Shown in pieces: positions 23,941-38,199 of a stretch of 64,000 nt of DNA. Every line of letters begins with the position of its first letter. Within the stretch, counting starts at the first letter, position 1. Below the pieces are notes generated by a model, which did no database searches, was not told where the DNA came from, and saw only the letters and a program-made list of their open reading frames with translations. This DNA is from Meghimatium bilineatum (lineage: Eukaryota > Mollusca > Gastropoda > Stylommatophora > Philomycidae). The position numbers and the translations under genes are program-made. The stretch is taken from assembly GCA_034231615.1 (NCBI GenBank), contig CM067302.1, forward strand, positions 13,992,990 to 14,056,989. The letters are read 5' to 3'.

Positions 23941-26900
23941 ATATTTTGTTTAAATTTTAAACTTTTCAACACATTTCATAAATGTATCTAGTTTATCATG
24001 AGAAATATATTTTTTATTTTCTTTTTCAAACTTTTCAACACATCTCATAAATGTATCTAGTTTATCATTAGAAATATATTATTTGATTTTCAAACTGTTC
24101 AACACATCTCATAAATGTATCTACCAGTAGAGTATTTTGATTTTATTTTTCAAACGTTTCAACACATCTCATAATAGTTTATTATTAGAAATATATTTTG
24201 ATTTTATTTTTCAAACGTTTCAACACATCTCATAATAGTTTATTATTCGAAATATATTTTTTGATTTTGATACTTCTCAACACATTTCATAAATGTATCT
24301 ACCAGTAGTTTATTATTAGAAATATATTTTGATTTTCTTTTCCAAACTTTTCAACACATTTCATAAGTGTATATAGTTGATGATTAGAAATTTATTTTTT
24401 GATTTTCTTTTTCAAACTTTTCAACACATTTCATAAGTGTATATAGTGTATCAATATAAATTTATTTCTTTGATTTTGAAACTTTTTAACATATTTCAGA
24501 AATGTATCTAGTTTATCATTAGAAATATATTATTTTGATTTTATTTTTCAAACGTTTCAACACATCTCATAATAGTTTATTATTAGAAATATATTTTGAT
24601 TTTATTTTTCAAACGTTTCAACACATCTCATAATAGTTTATTATTAGAAATATATTGTTTGATTTTGATTCTTTTCAACACATTTCATAAATGTATCTAC
24701 CAGTAGTTTATTATTAGAAATATATTTTTATTTTCTTTTCCAAACTTTTCAACACATTTAATAAATGTATCTAGTTTATCATTAGAAATATATATTTTTT
24801 TTTTCAAACTTTTCAACACATCTCATAAATGTATCTAGTTTATCATTAGAAATATATTTTTTTGATTTTCAAACTGTTCAACACATCTCATAAATGTATC
24901 TACCAGTAGAGTATTTTGATTTTATTTTTCAAACGTTTCAACACATCTCATAAATGTATATAGTTTATCACTAGAAATATATTTTTTCATTTTCTTTTCC
25001 AAACTTTTCAACACATTTCATAAATGTATCTAGTTTATCATTAGAAATATATTTTTTGATTTTTTTTCAAACTTTTCAATACATCTCATAAATGTATATA
25101 GTTTATCATTAGAAATATATTTTGTTTAAATTTTAAACTTTTCAACACATTTCATAAATGTATCTAGTTTATCATTAGAAATATATTTTTTATTTTCTTT
25201 TTCAAACTTTTCAACACATCTCATAAATGTATCTAGTTTATCATTAGAAATATATTTTTTTGATTTTCAAACTGTTCAACACATCTCATAAATGTATCTA
25301 CCAGTAGAGTATTTTGATTTTATTTTTCAAACGTTTCAACACATCTCATAATAGTTTATTATTAGAAATATATTTTGATTTTATTTTTCAAACGTTTCAA
25401 CACATCTCATAATAGTTTATTATTAGAAATATATTTTTTGATTTTGATACTTTTCAACACATTTCATAAATGTATCTACCAGTAGTTTATTATTAGAAAT
25501 ATATTTTTATTTTCTTTTCCAAACTTTTCAACACATTTCATAAATGTATCTAGTTTATCATTAGAAATATATTTTTTAAATTTTCAAACTGTTCAACACA
25601 TCTCATAAATGTATCTACCAGTAGAGTATTTTGATTTTATTTTTCAAACGTTTCAACACATCTCATAATAGTTTATTATTAGAAATATATTTTTTGATTT
25701 TGATACTTTTCAACATATTTCAGAAATGTATCTACCAGTAGTTTATTATTAGAAATATATTTTTTGATTTTCTTTTTCAAACTTTTCAACACATCTCATA
25801 AATGTATCTAGTTTATCATTAGAAATATATTTTTTTTATTTTCAAACTGTTCAACACATCTCATAAATGTATCTACCAGTAGAGTATTTTGATTTTATTT
25901 TTCAAACGTTTCAACACATCTCATAATAGTTTATTATTAGAAATATATTTTTTGATTTTGATACTTTTCAACACATTTCATAAATGTATCTACCAGTAGT
26001 TTATTATTAGAAATATATTTTGATTTTCTTTTCCAAACTTTTCAACACATTTCATAAGTGTATATAGTTGATGATTAGAAATTTATTTTTTGATTTTCTT
26101 TTTCAAACTTTTCAACACATTTCATAAGTGTATATAGTGTATCAATATAAATTTATTTCTTTGATTTTGAAACTTTTTAACATATTTCAGAAATGTATCT
26201 AGTTTATCATTAGAAATATATTATTTTGATTTTATTTTTCAAACGTTTCAACACATCTCATAATAGTTTATTATTAGAAATATATTTTGATTTTATTTTT
26301 CAAACGTTTCAACACATCTCATAATAGTTTATTATTAGAAATATATTTTTTGATTTTGATTCTTTTCAACACATTTCATAAATGTATCTACCAGTAGTTT
26401 ATTATTAGAAATATATTTTTATTTTCTTTTCCAAACTTTTCAACACATTTAATAAATGTATCTAGTTTATCATTAGAAATATATATATTTTATTTTTCAA
26501 ACTTTTCAACACATCTCATAAATGTATCTAGTTTATCATTAGAAATATATTTTTTTGATTTTCAAACTGTTCAACACATCTCATAAATGTATCTACCAGT
26601 AGAGTATTTTGATTTTATTTTTCAAACGTTTCAACACATCTCATAATAGTTTATTATTAGAAATATATTTTTTGATTTTGATACTTTTCAACACATCTCA
26701 TAAATTGTATCTACTAGTAGTTTATTATTAGAAATATATTTTTTTATTTTCTTTTTCAAACTTTTCAACACATCTCATAAATGTATCTGCCAGTAGATTA
26801 TCACTAAAAATATATCTTTTCATTTTCTTTTTCAAACTTTTCAACACATTTCATAAATGTATATAGTTTATCACTAGAAATATATTTTTTCATTTTCTTT

Positions 26901-29900
26901 TCCAAACTTTTCAACACATTTCATAAATGTATCTAGTTTATCATTAGAAATATATTTTTTGATTTTTTTTCAAACTTTTCAATACATCTTATAAATGTAT
27001 ATAGTTTATCATTAGAAATATATTTTGTTTAAATTTTAAACTTTTCAACACATTTCATAAATGTATCTAGTTTATCATTAGAAATATATTTTTTATTTTC
27101 TTTTTCAAACTTTTCAACACATCTCATAAATGTATCTAGTTTATCATTAGAAATATATTTTTTTGATTTTCAAACTGTTCAACACATCTCATAAATGTAT
27201 CTACCAGTAGAGTATTTTGATTTTATTTTTCAAACGTTTCAACACATCTCATAATAGTTTATTATTAGAAATATATTTTGATTTTATTTTTCAAACGTTT
27301 CAACACATCTCATAATAGTTTATTATTAGAAATATATTTTTTGATTTTGATACTTTTCAACACATTTCATAAATGTATCTACCAGTAGTTTATTATTAGA
27401 AATATATTTTTATTTTCTTTTCCAAACTTTTCAACACATTTCATAAATGTATCTAGTTTATCATTAGAAATATATTTTTTAAATTTTCAAACTGTTCAAC
27501 ACATCTCATAAATGTATCTACCAGTAGAGTATTTTGATTTTATTTTTCAAACGTTTCAACACATCTCATAATAGTTTATTATTAGAAATATATTTTTTGA
27601 TTTTGATACTTTTCAACATATTTCAGAAATGTATCTACCAGTAGTTTATTATTAGAAATATATTTTTTGATTTTCTTTTTCAAACTTTTCAACACATCTC
27701 ATAAATGTATCTAGTTTATCATTAGAAATATATTTTTTTTATTTTCAAACTGTTCAACACATCTCATAAATGTATCTACCAGTAGAGTATTTTGATTTTA
27801 TTTTTCAAACGTTTCAACACATCTCATAATAGTTTATTATTAGAAATATATTTTTTGATTTTGATACTTTTCAACACATCTCATAAATGTATCTACTAGT
27901 AGTTTATTATTAGAAATATATTTTTTTATTTTCTTTTTCAAACTTTTCAACACATCTCATAAATGTATCTGCCAGTAGATTATCACTAAAAATATATCTT
28001 TTCATTTTCTTTTTCAAACTTTTCAACACATTTCATAAATGTATATAGTTTATCACTAGAAATATATTTTTTCATTTTCTTTTCCAAACTTTTCAACACA
28101 TTTCATAAATGTATCTAGTTTATCATTAGAAATATATTTTTTGATTTTTTTTCAAACTTTTCAATACATCTCATAAATGTATATAGTTTATCATTAGAAA
28201 TATATTTTGTTTAAATTTTAAACTTTTCAACACATTTCATAAATGTATCTAGTTTATCATTAGAAATATATTTTTTATTTTCTTTTTCAAACTTTTCAAC
28301 ACATCTCATAAATGTATCTAGTTTATCATTAGAAATATATTTTTTTGATTTTCAAACTGTTCAACACATCTCATAAATGTATCTACCAGTAGAGTATTTT
28401 GATTTTATTTTTCAAACGTTTCAACACATCTCATAATAGTTTATTATTAGAAATATATTTTGATTTTATTTTTCAAACGTTTCAACACATCTCATAATAG
28501 TTTATTATTAGAAATATATTTTTTGATTTTGATACTTTTCAACACATTTCATAAATGTATCTACCAGTAGTTTATTATTAGAAATATATTTTTATTTTCT
28601 TTTCCAAACTTTTCAACACATTTCATAAATGTATCTAGTTTATCATTAGAAATATATTTTTAAAATTTTCAAACTGTTCAACACATCTCATAAATGTATC
28701 TACCAGTAGAGTATTTTGATTTTATTTTTCAAACGTTTCAACACATCTCATAATAGTTTATTATTAGAAATATATTTTTTGATTTTGATACTTTTCAACA
28801 TATTTCAGAAATGTATCTACCAGTAGTTTATTATTAGAAATATATTTTTTGATTTTCTTTTTCAAACTTTTCAACACATCTCATAAATGTATCTAGTTTA
28901 TCATTAGAAATATATTTTTTTTATTTTCAAACTGTTCAACACATCTCATAAATGTATCTACCAGTAGAGTATTTTGATTTTATTTTTCAAACGTTTCAAC
29001 ACATCTCATAATAGTTTATTATTAGAAATATATTTTTTGATTTTGATACTTTTCAACACATTTCATAAATGTATCTACCAGTAGTTTATTATTAGAAATA
29101 TATTTTGATTTTCTTTTCCAAACTTTTCAACACATTTCATAAGTGTATATAGTTGATGATTAGAAATTTATTTTTTGATTTTCTTTTTCAAACTTTTCAA
29201 CACATTTCATAAGTGTATATAGTGTATCAATATAAATTTATTTCTTTGATTTTGAAACTTTTTAACATATTTCAGAAATGTATCTAGTTTATCATTAGAA
29301 ATATATTATTTTGATTTTATTTTTCAAACGTTTCAACACATCTCATAATAGTTTATTATTAGAAATATATTTTGATTTTATTTTTCAAACGTTTCAACAC
29401 ATCTCATAATAGTTTATTATTAGAAATATATTTTTTGATTTTGATTCTTTTCAACACATTTCATAAATGTATCTACCAGTAGTTTATTATTAGAAATATA
29501 TTTTTATTTTCTTTTCCAAACTTTTCAACACATTTAATAAATGTATCTAGTTTATCATTAGAAATATATATATTTTTTTTTTCAAACTTTTCAACACATC
29601 TCATAAATGTATCTAGTTTATCATTAGAAATATATTTTTTTGATTTTCAAACTGTTCAACACATCTCATAAATGTATCTACCAGTAGAGTATTTTGATTT
29701 TATTTTTCAAACGTTTCAACACATCTCATAATAGTTTATTATTAGAAATATATTTTTTGATTTTGATACTTTTCAACACATCTCATAAATGTATCTACTA
29801 GTAGTTTATTATTAGAAATATATTTTTTTAATTTCTTTTTCAAACTTTTCAACACATCTCATAAATGTATCTGCCAGTAGATTATCACTAAAAATATATC

Positions 29901-32779
29901 TTTTCATTTTCTTTTTCAAACTTTTCAACACATTTCATAAATGTATCTAGTTTATCATTAGAAATATATTTTTTGATTTTTTTTCAAACTTTTCAATACA
30001 TCTCATAAATGTATATAGTTTATCATTAGAAATATATTTTGTTTAAATTTTAAACTTTTCAACACATTTCATAAATGTATCTAGTTTATCATTAGAAATA
30101 TATTTTTTATTTTCTTTTTCAAACTTTTCAACACATCTCATAAATGTATCTAGTTTATCATTAGAAATATATTTTTTTGATTTTCAAACTGTTCAACACA
30201 TCTCATAAATGTATCTACCAGTAGAGTATTTTGATTTTATTTTTCAAACGTTTCAACACATCTCATAATAGTTTATTATTAGAAATATATTTTGATTTTA
30301 TTTTTCAAACGTTTCAACACATCTCATAATAGTTTATTATTAGAAATATATTTTTTGATTTTGATACTTTTCAACACATTTCATAAATGTATCTACCAGT
30401 AGTTTATTATTAGAAATATATTTTTATTTTATTTTCCAAACTTTTCAACACATTTCATAAATGTATCTAGTTTATCATTAGAAATATATTTTTTAAATTT
30501 TCAAACTGTTCAACACATCTCATAAATGTATCTACCAGTAGAGTATTTTGATTTTATTTTTCAAACGTTTCAACACATCTCATAATAGTTTATTATTAGA
30601 AATATATTTTTTGATTTTGATACTTTTCAACATATTTCAGAAATGTATCTACCAGTAGTTTATTATTAGAAATATATTTTTTGATTTTCTTTTTCAAACT
30701 TTTCAACACATCTCATAAATGTATCTAGTTTATCATTAGAAATATATTTTTTTTATTTTCAAACTGTTCAACACATCTCATAAATGTATCTACCAGTAGA
30801 GTATTTTGATTTTATTTTTCAAACGTTTCAACACATCTCATAATAGTTTATTATTAGAAATATATTTTTTGATTTTGATACTTTTCAACACATCTCATAA
30901 ATGTATCTACTAGTAGTTTATTATTAGAAATATATTTTTTTATTTTCTTTTTCAAACTTTTCAACACATCTCATAAATGTATCTGCCAGTAGATTATCAC
31001 TAAAAATATATCTTTTCATTTTCTTTTTCAAACTTTTCAACACATTTCATAAATGTATCTAGTTTATCACTAGAAATGTATTTTGTTTAAATTTTCAACT
31101 TTTCAACACATTTCATAAATGTATCTAGTTTATCATTAGAAATATATTTTTTATTTTCTTTTTCAAACTTTTCAACACATCTCATAAATGTATCTAGTTT
31201 ATCATTAGAAATATATTTTTTTTATTTTCAAACTGTTCAACACATCTCATAAATGTATCTACCAGTAGAGTATTTTGATTTTATTTTTCAAACGTTTCAA
31301 CACATCTCATAATAGTTTATTATTAGAAATATATTTTTTGATTTTGATACTTTTCAACACATTTCATAAATGTATCTACTAGTAGTTTATTATTAGAAAT
31401 ATATTTTTTGATTTTCTTTTTCAAACTTTTCAACACATCTCATAAATGTATCTAGTTTATCATTAGAAATATATTTTTTTTATTTTCAAACTGTTCAACA
31501 CATCTCATAAATGTATCTACCAGTAGAGTATTTTGATTTTATTTTTCAAACGTTTCAACACATCTCATAATAGTTTATTATTAGAAATATATTTTTTGAT
31601 TTTGATACTTTTCAACACATTTCATAAATGTATCTACCAGTAGTTTATTATTAGAAATATATTTTGATTTTCTTTTCCAAACTTTTCAACACATTTCATA
31701 AGTGTATATAGTGTATCAATATAAATTTATTTCTTTGATTTTGAAACTTTTTAACATATTTCAGAAATGTATCTAGTTTATCATTAGAAATATATTATTT
31801 TGATTTTATTTTTCAAACGTTTCAACACATCTCATAATAGTTTATTATTAGAAATATATTTTGATTTTATTTTTCAAACGTTTCAACACATCTCATAATA
31901 GTTTATTATTAGAAATATATTTTTTGATTTTGATTCTTTTCAACACATTTCATAAATGTATCTACCAGTAGTTTATTATTAGAAATATATTTTTATTTTC
32001 TTTTCCAAACTTTTCAACACATTTAATAAATGTATCTAGTTTATCATTAGAAATATATATATTTTTTTTTTCAAACTTTTCAACACATCTCATAAATGTA
32101 TCTAGTTTATCATTAGAAATATATTTTTTTGATTTTCAAACTGTTCAACACATCTCATAAATGTATCTACCAGTAGAGTATTTTGATTTTATTTTTCAAA
32201 CGTTTCAACACATCTCATAATAGTTTATTATTAGAAATATATTTTTTGATTTTGATACTTTTCAACACATCTCATAAATGTATCTACTAGTAGTTTATTA
32301 TTAGAAATATATTTTTTTATTTTCTTTTTCAAACTTTTCAACACATCTCATAAATGTATCTGCCAGTAGATTATCACTAAAAATATATCTTTTCATTTTC
32401 TTTTTCAAACTTTTCAACACATTTCATAAATGTATATAGTTTATCACTAGAAATATATTTTTTCATTTTCTTTTCCAAACTTTTCAACACATTTCATAAA
32501 TGTATCTAGTTTATCATTAGAAATATATTTTTTGATTTTTTTTCAAACTTTTCAATACATCTCATAAATGTATATAGTTTATCATTAGAAATATATTTTG
32601 TTTAAATTTTAAACTTTTCAACACATTTCATAAATGTATCTAGTTTATCATTAGAAATATATTTTTTATTTTCTTTTTCAAACTTTTCAACACATCTCAT
32701 AAATGTATCTAGTTTATCATTAGAAATATATTTTTTTGATTTTCAAACTGTTCAACACATCTCATAAATGTATCTACCA

Positions 32780-32990
32780 GTAGAGTATTTTGATTTTATT
32801 TTTCAAACGTTTCAACACATCTCATAATAGTTTATTATTAGAAATATATTTTGATTTTATTTTTCAAACGTTTCAACACATCTCATAATAGTTTATTATT
32901 AGAAATATATTTTGATTTTATTTTTCAAACGTTTCAACACATCTCATAATAGTTTATTATTAGAAATATATTTTTTGATTTTGATACTTT
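32780..32990 (+). repeat. Cassette of one 60-mer and three 61-base monomers
   Basis: After a caaactgttc 60-mer, three successive caaacgtttc units repeat at exactly 61 bases (rows at 32,821 and 32,881 are the same text shifted by one base). Similar triplets occur near 37,565 to 37,735, 39,580 to 39,740 and 41,785 to 41,945. Most other cassettes have one or two 61-mers. The number of 61-mers is thus the local variable of this cassette. Confidence 0.88.
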
Positions 32991-33299
32991 TCAACACATT
33001 TCATAAATGTATCTACCAGTAGTTTATTATTAGAAATATATTTTGATTTTCTTTTCCAAACTTTTCAACACATTTCATAAGTGTATATAGTTGATGATTA
33101 GAAATTTATTTTTTGATTTTCTTTTTCAAACTTTTCAACACATTTCATAAGTGTATATAGTGTATCAATATAAATTTATTTCTTTGATTTTGAAACTTTT
33201 TAACATATTTCAGAAATGTATCTAGTTTATCATTAGAAATATATTATTTCGATTTTATTTTTCAAACGTTTCAACACATCTCATAATAGTTTATTATTA

Positions 33300-34950
33300 G
33301 AAATATATTTTGATTTTATTTTTCAAACGTTTCAACACATCTCATAAAAGTTTATTATTAGAAATATATTTTTTGATTTTGATTCTTTTCAACACATTTC
33401 ATAAATGTATCTACCAGTAGTTTATTATTAGAAATATATTTTTATTTTCTTTTCCAAACTTTTCAACACATTTAATAAATGTATCTAGTTTATCATTAGA
33501 AATATATATTTTTTTTTTCAAACTTTTCAACACATCTCATAAATGTATCTAGTTTATCATTAGAAATATATTTTTTTGATTTTCAAACTGTTCAACACAT
33601 CTCATAAATGTATCTACCAGTAGAGTATTTTGATTTTATTTTTCAAACGTTTCAACACATCTCATAAATGTATATAGTTTATCACTAGAAATATATTTTT
33701 TCATTTTCTTTTCCAAACTTTTCAACACATTTCATAAATGTATCTAGTTTATCATTAGAAATATATTTTTTGATTTTTTTTCAAACTTTTCAATACATCT
33801 CATAAATGTATATAGTTTATCATTAGAAATATATTTTGTTTAAATTTTAAACTTTTCAACACATTTCATAAATGTATCTAGTTTATCATTAGAAATATAT
33901 TTTTTATTTTCTTTTTCAAACTTTTCAACACATCTCATAAATGTATCTAGTTTATCATTAGAAATATATTTTTTTGATTTTCAAACTGTTCAACACATCT
34001 CATAAATGTATCTACCAGTAGAGTATTTTGATTTTATTTTTCAAACGTTTCAACACATCTCATAATAGTTTATTATTAGAAATATATTTTGATTTTATTT
34101 TTCAAACGTTTCAACACATCTCATAATAGTTTATTATTAGAAATATATTTTTTGATTTTGATACTTTTCAACACATTTCATAAATGTATCTACCAGTAGT
34201 TTATTATTAGAAATATATTTTTATTTTCTTTTCCAAACTTTTCAACACATTTAATAAATGTATCTAGTTTATCATTAGAAATATATATTTTTTTTTTCAA
34301 ACTTTTCAACACATCTCATAAATGTATCTAGTTTATCATTAGAAATATATTTTTTTGATTTTCAAACTGTTCAACACATCTCATAAATGTATCTACCAGT
34401 AGAGTATTTTGATTTTATTTTTCAAACGTTTCAACACATCTCATAAATGTATATAGTTTATCACTAGAAATATATTTTTTCATTTTCTTTTCCAAACTTT
34501 TCAACACATTTCATAAATGTATCTAGTTTATCATTAGAAATATATTTTTTGATTTTTTTTCAAACTTTTCAATACATCTCATAAATGTATATAGTTTATC
34601 ATTAGAAATATATTTTGTTTAAATTTTAAACTTTTCAACACATTTCATAAATGTATCTAGTTTATCATTAGAAATATATTTTTTATTTTCTTTTTCAAAC
34701 TTTTCAACACATCTCATAAATGTATCTAGTTTATCATTAGAAATATATTTTTTTGATTTTCAAACTGTTCAACACATCTCATAAATGTATCTACCAGTAG
34801 AGTATTTTGATTTTATTTTTCAAACGTTTCAACACATCTCATAATAGTTTATTATTAGAAATATATTTTGATTTTATTTTTCAAACGTTTCAACACATCT
34901 CATAATAGTTTATTATTAGAAATATATTTTTTGATTTTGATACTTTTCAA
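33300..34950 (+). repeat. 779-base tandem duplication in B1
   Basis: The text from about 33,301 recurs 779 bases later from about 34,080 with only isolated differences: gattcttttc at 33,381 against gatacttttc, and cataaaagttt against cataatagttt near 33,345. Both halves contain the unusual fusion in which a caaacgtttc unit runs directly into gtatatagtttatcactag (33,640 and 34,420). Homology ends near 34,950. Confidence 0.86.
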
Positions 34951-36339
34951 CATATTTCAGAAATGTATCTACCAGTAGTTTATTATTAGAAATATATTTT
35001 TTGATTTTCTTTTTCAAACTTTTCAACACATCTCATAAATGTATCTAGTTTATCATTAGAAATATATTTTTTTAATTTTCAAACTGTTCAACACATCTCA
35101 TAAATGTATCTACCAGTAGAGTATTTTGATTTTATTTTTCAAACGTTTCAACACATCTCATAATAGTTTATTATTAGAAATATATTTTGATTTTATTTTT
35201 CAAACGTTTCAACACATCTCATAATAGTTTATTATTAGAAATATATTTTTTGATTTTGATACTTTTCAACATATTTCAGAAATGTATCTACCAGTAGTTT
35301 ATTATTAGAAATATATTTTTTGATTTTCTTTTTCAAACTTTTCAACACATCTCATAAATGTATCTAGTTTATCATTAGAAATATATTTTTTTGATTTTCA
35401 AACTGTTCAACACATCTCATAAATGTATCTACCAGTAGAGTATTTTGATTTTATTTTTCAAACGTTTCAACACATCTCATAATAGTTTATTATTAGAAAT
35501 ATATTTTGATTTTATTTTTCAAACGTTTCAACACATCTCATAATAGTTTATTATTAGAAATATATTTTTTGATTTTGATACTTTTCAACACATTTCATAA
35601 ATGTATCTACCAGTAGTTTATTATTAGAAATATATTTTTATTTTCTTTTCCAAACTTTTCAACACATTTCATAAATGTATCTAGTTTATCATTAGAAATA
35701 TATTTTTTAAATTTTCAAACTGTTCAACACATCTCATAAATGTATCTACCAGTAGAGTATTTTGATTTTATTTTTCAAACGTTTCAACACATCTCATAAT
35801 AGTTTATTATTAGAAATATATTTTTTGATTTTGATACTTTTCAACATATTTCAGAAATGTATCTACCAGTAGTTTATTATTAGAAATATATTTTTTGATT
35901 TTCTTTTTCAAACTTTTCAACACATCTCATAAATGTATCTAGTTTATCATTAGAAATATATTTTTTTTATTTTCAAACTGTTCAACACATCTCATAAATG
36001 TATCTACCAGTAGAGTATTTTGATTTTATTTTTCAAACGTTTCAACACATCTCATAATAGTTTATTATTAGAAATATATTTTTTGATTTTGATACTTTTC
36101 AACACATCTCATAAATGTATCTACTAGTAGTTTATTATTAGAAATATATTTTTTGATTTTCTTTTTCAAACTTTTCAACACATCTCATAAATGTATCTGC
36201 CAGTAGATTATCACTAAAAATATATCTTTTCATTTTCTTTTTCAAACTTTTCAACACATTTCATAAATGTATCTAGTTTATCACTAGAAATGTATTTTGT
36301 TTAAATTTTCAACTTTTCAACACATTTCATAAATGTATC

Positions 36340-37500
36340 TAGTTTATCATTAGAAATATATTTTTTATTTTCTTTTTCAAACTTTTCAACACATCTCATA
36401 AATGTATCTAGTTTATCATTAGAAATATATTTTTTTTATTTTCAAACTGTTCAACACATCTCATAAATGTATCTACCAGTAGAGTATTTTGATTTTATTT
36501 TTCAAACGTTTCAACACATCTCATAATAGTTTATTATTAGAAATATATTTTTTGATTTTGATACTTTTCAACACATTTCATAAATGTATCTACTAGTAGT
36601 TTATTATTAGAAATATATTTTTTGATTTTCTTTTTCAAACTTTTCAACACATCTCATAAATGTATCTGCCAGTAGATTATCACTAAAAATATATCTTTTC
36701 ATTTTCTTTTTCAAACTTTTCAACACATTTCATAAATGTATCTAGTTTATCACTAGAAATGTATTTTGTTTAAATTTTCAACTTTTCAACACATTTCATA
36801 AATGTATCTAGTTTATCATTAGAAATATATTTTTTATTTTCTTTTTCAAACTTTTCAACACATCTCATAAATGTATCTAGTTTATCATTAGAAATATATT
36901 TTTTTTATTTTCAAACTGTTCAACACATCTCATAAATGTATCTACCAGTAGAGTATTTTGATTTTATTTTTCAAACGTTTCAACACATCTCATAATAGTT
37001 TATTATTAGAAATATATTTTGATTTTATTTTTCAAACGTTTCAACACATCTCATAATAGTTTATAATTAGAAATATATTTTTTGATTTTGATACTTTTCA
37101 ACACATTTCATAAATGTATCTACCAGTAGTTTATTATTAGAAATATATTTTTTGATTTTCTTTTTCAAACTTTTCAACACATCTCATAAATGTATCTGCC
37201 GGTAGATTATCACTAAAAATATATCTTTTCATTTTCTTTTTCAAACTTTTCAACACATTTCATAAATGTATATAGTTTATCACTAGAAATATATTTTTTG
37301 ATTTTCTTTTCCAAACTTTTCATAAATGTATCTAGTTTAACATTAGAAATATATTTTTTGATTTTTTTTTCAAACTTTTCAATACATCTCATAAATGTAT
37401 ATAGTTTATCATTAGAAATATATTGTGTTTAAATTTTAAACTTTTCAACACATTTCATAAATGTATCTAGTTTATCATTAGAAATATATTTTTTATTTTC
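36340..37500 (+). repeat. Long-range duplicate block, left copy (offset 4,157)
   Basis: This block holds ctgccagtag at 36,669, ctgccggtag at 37,199 (530 apart) and the 10-base-deleted cttttcataaatg at 37,316. The same three markers recur at 40,826, 41,356 and 41,473, all offset by 4,157. Both copies also share gtttaacattagaaat, a private T to A change seen only at these two places. Homology ends near 37,520, where this copy skips the caaactgttc unit. Confidence 0.85.
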
Positions 37501-38199
37501 TTTTTCAAACTTTTCAACACATCTCATAAATGTATCTACCAGTAGAGTATTTTGATTTTATTTTTCAAACGTTTCAACACATCTCATAATAGTTTATTAT
37601 TAGAAATATATTTTGATTTTATTTTTCAAACGTTTCAACACATCTCATAATAGTTTATTATTAGAAATATATTTTGATTTTATTTTTCAAACGTTTCAAC
37701 ACATCTCATAATAGTTTATTATTAGAAATATATTTTTTGATTTTGATACTTTTCAACACATTTCATAAATGTATCTACCAGTAGTTTATTATTAGAAATA
37801 TATTTTGATTTTCTTTTCCAAACTTTTCAACACATTTCATAAGTGTATATAGTTGATGATTAGAAATTTATTTTTTGATTTTCTTTTTCAAACTTTTCAA
37901 CACATTTCATAAGTGTATATAGTGTATCAATATAAATTTATTTCTTTGATTTTGAAACTTTTTAACATATTTCAGAAATGTATCTAGTTTATCATTAGAA
38001 ATATATTATTTCGATTTTATTTTTCAAACGTTTCAACACATCTCATAATAGTTTATTATTAGAAATATATTTTGATTTTATTTTTCAAACGTTTCAACAC
38101 ATCTCATAATAGTTTATTATTAGAAATATATTTTTTGATTTTGATTCTTTTCAACACATTTCATAAATGTATCTACCAGTAGTTTATTATTAGAAATAT

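Noticed and set aside
23283-24160. Mobile element or insertion at the A/B border
   Set aside because: The border consists of known monomer types only; there are no terminal repeats, target-site duplications or unique bases.
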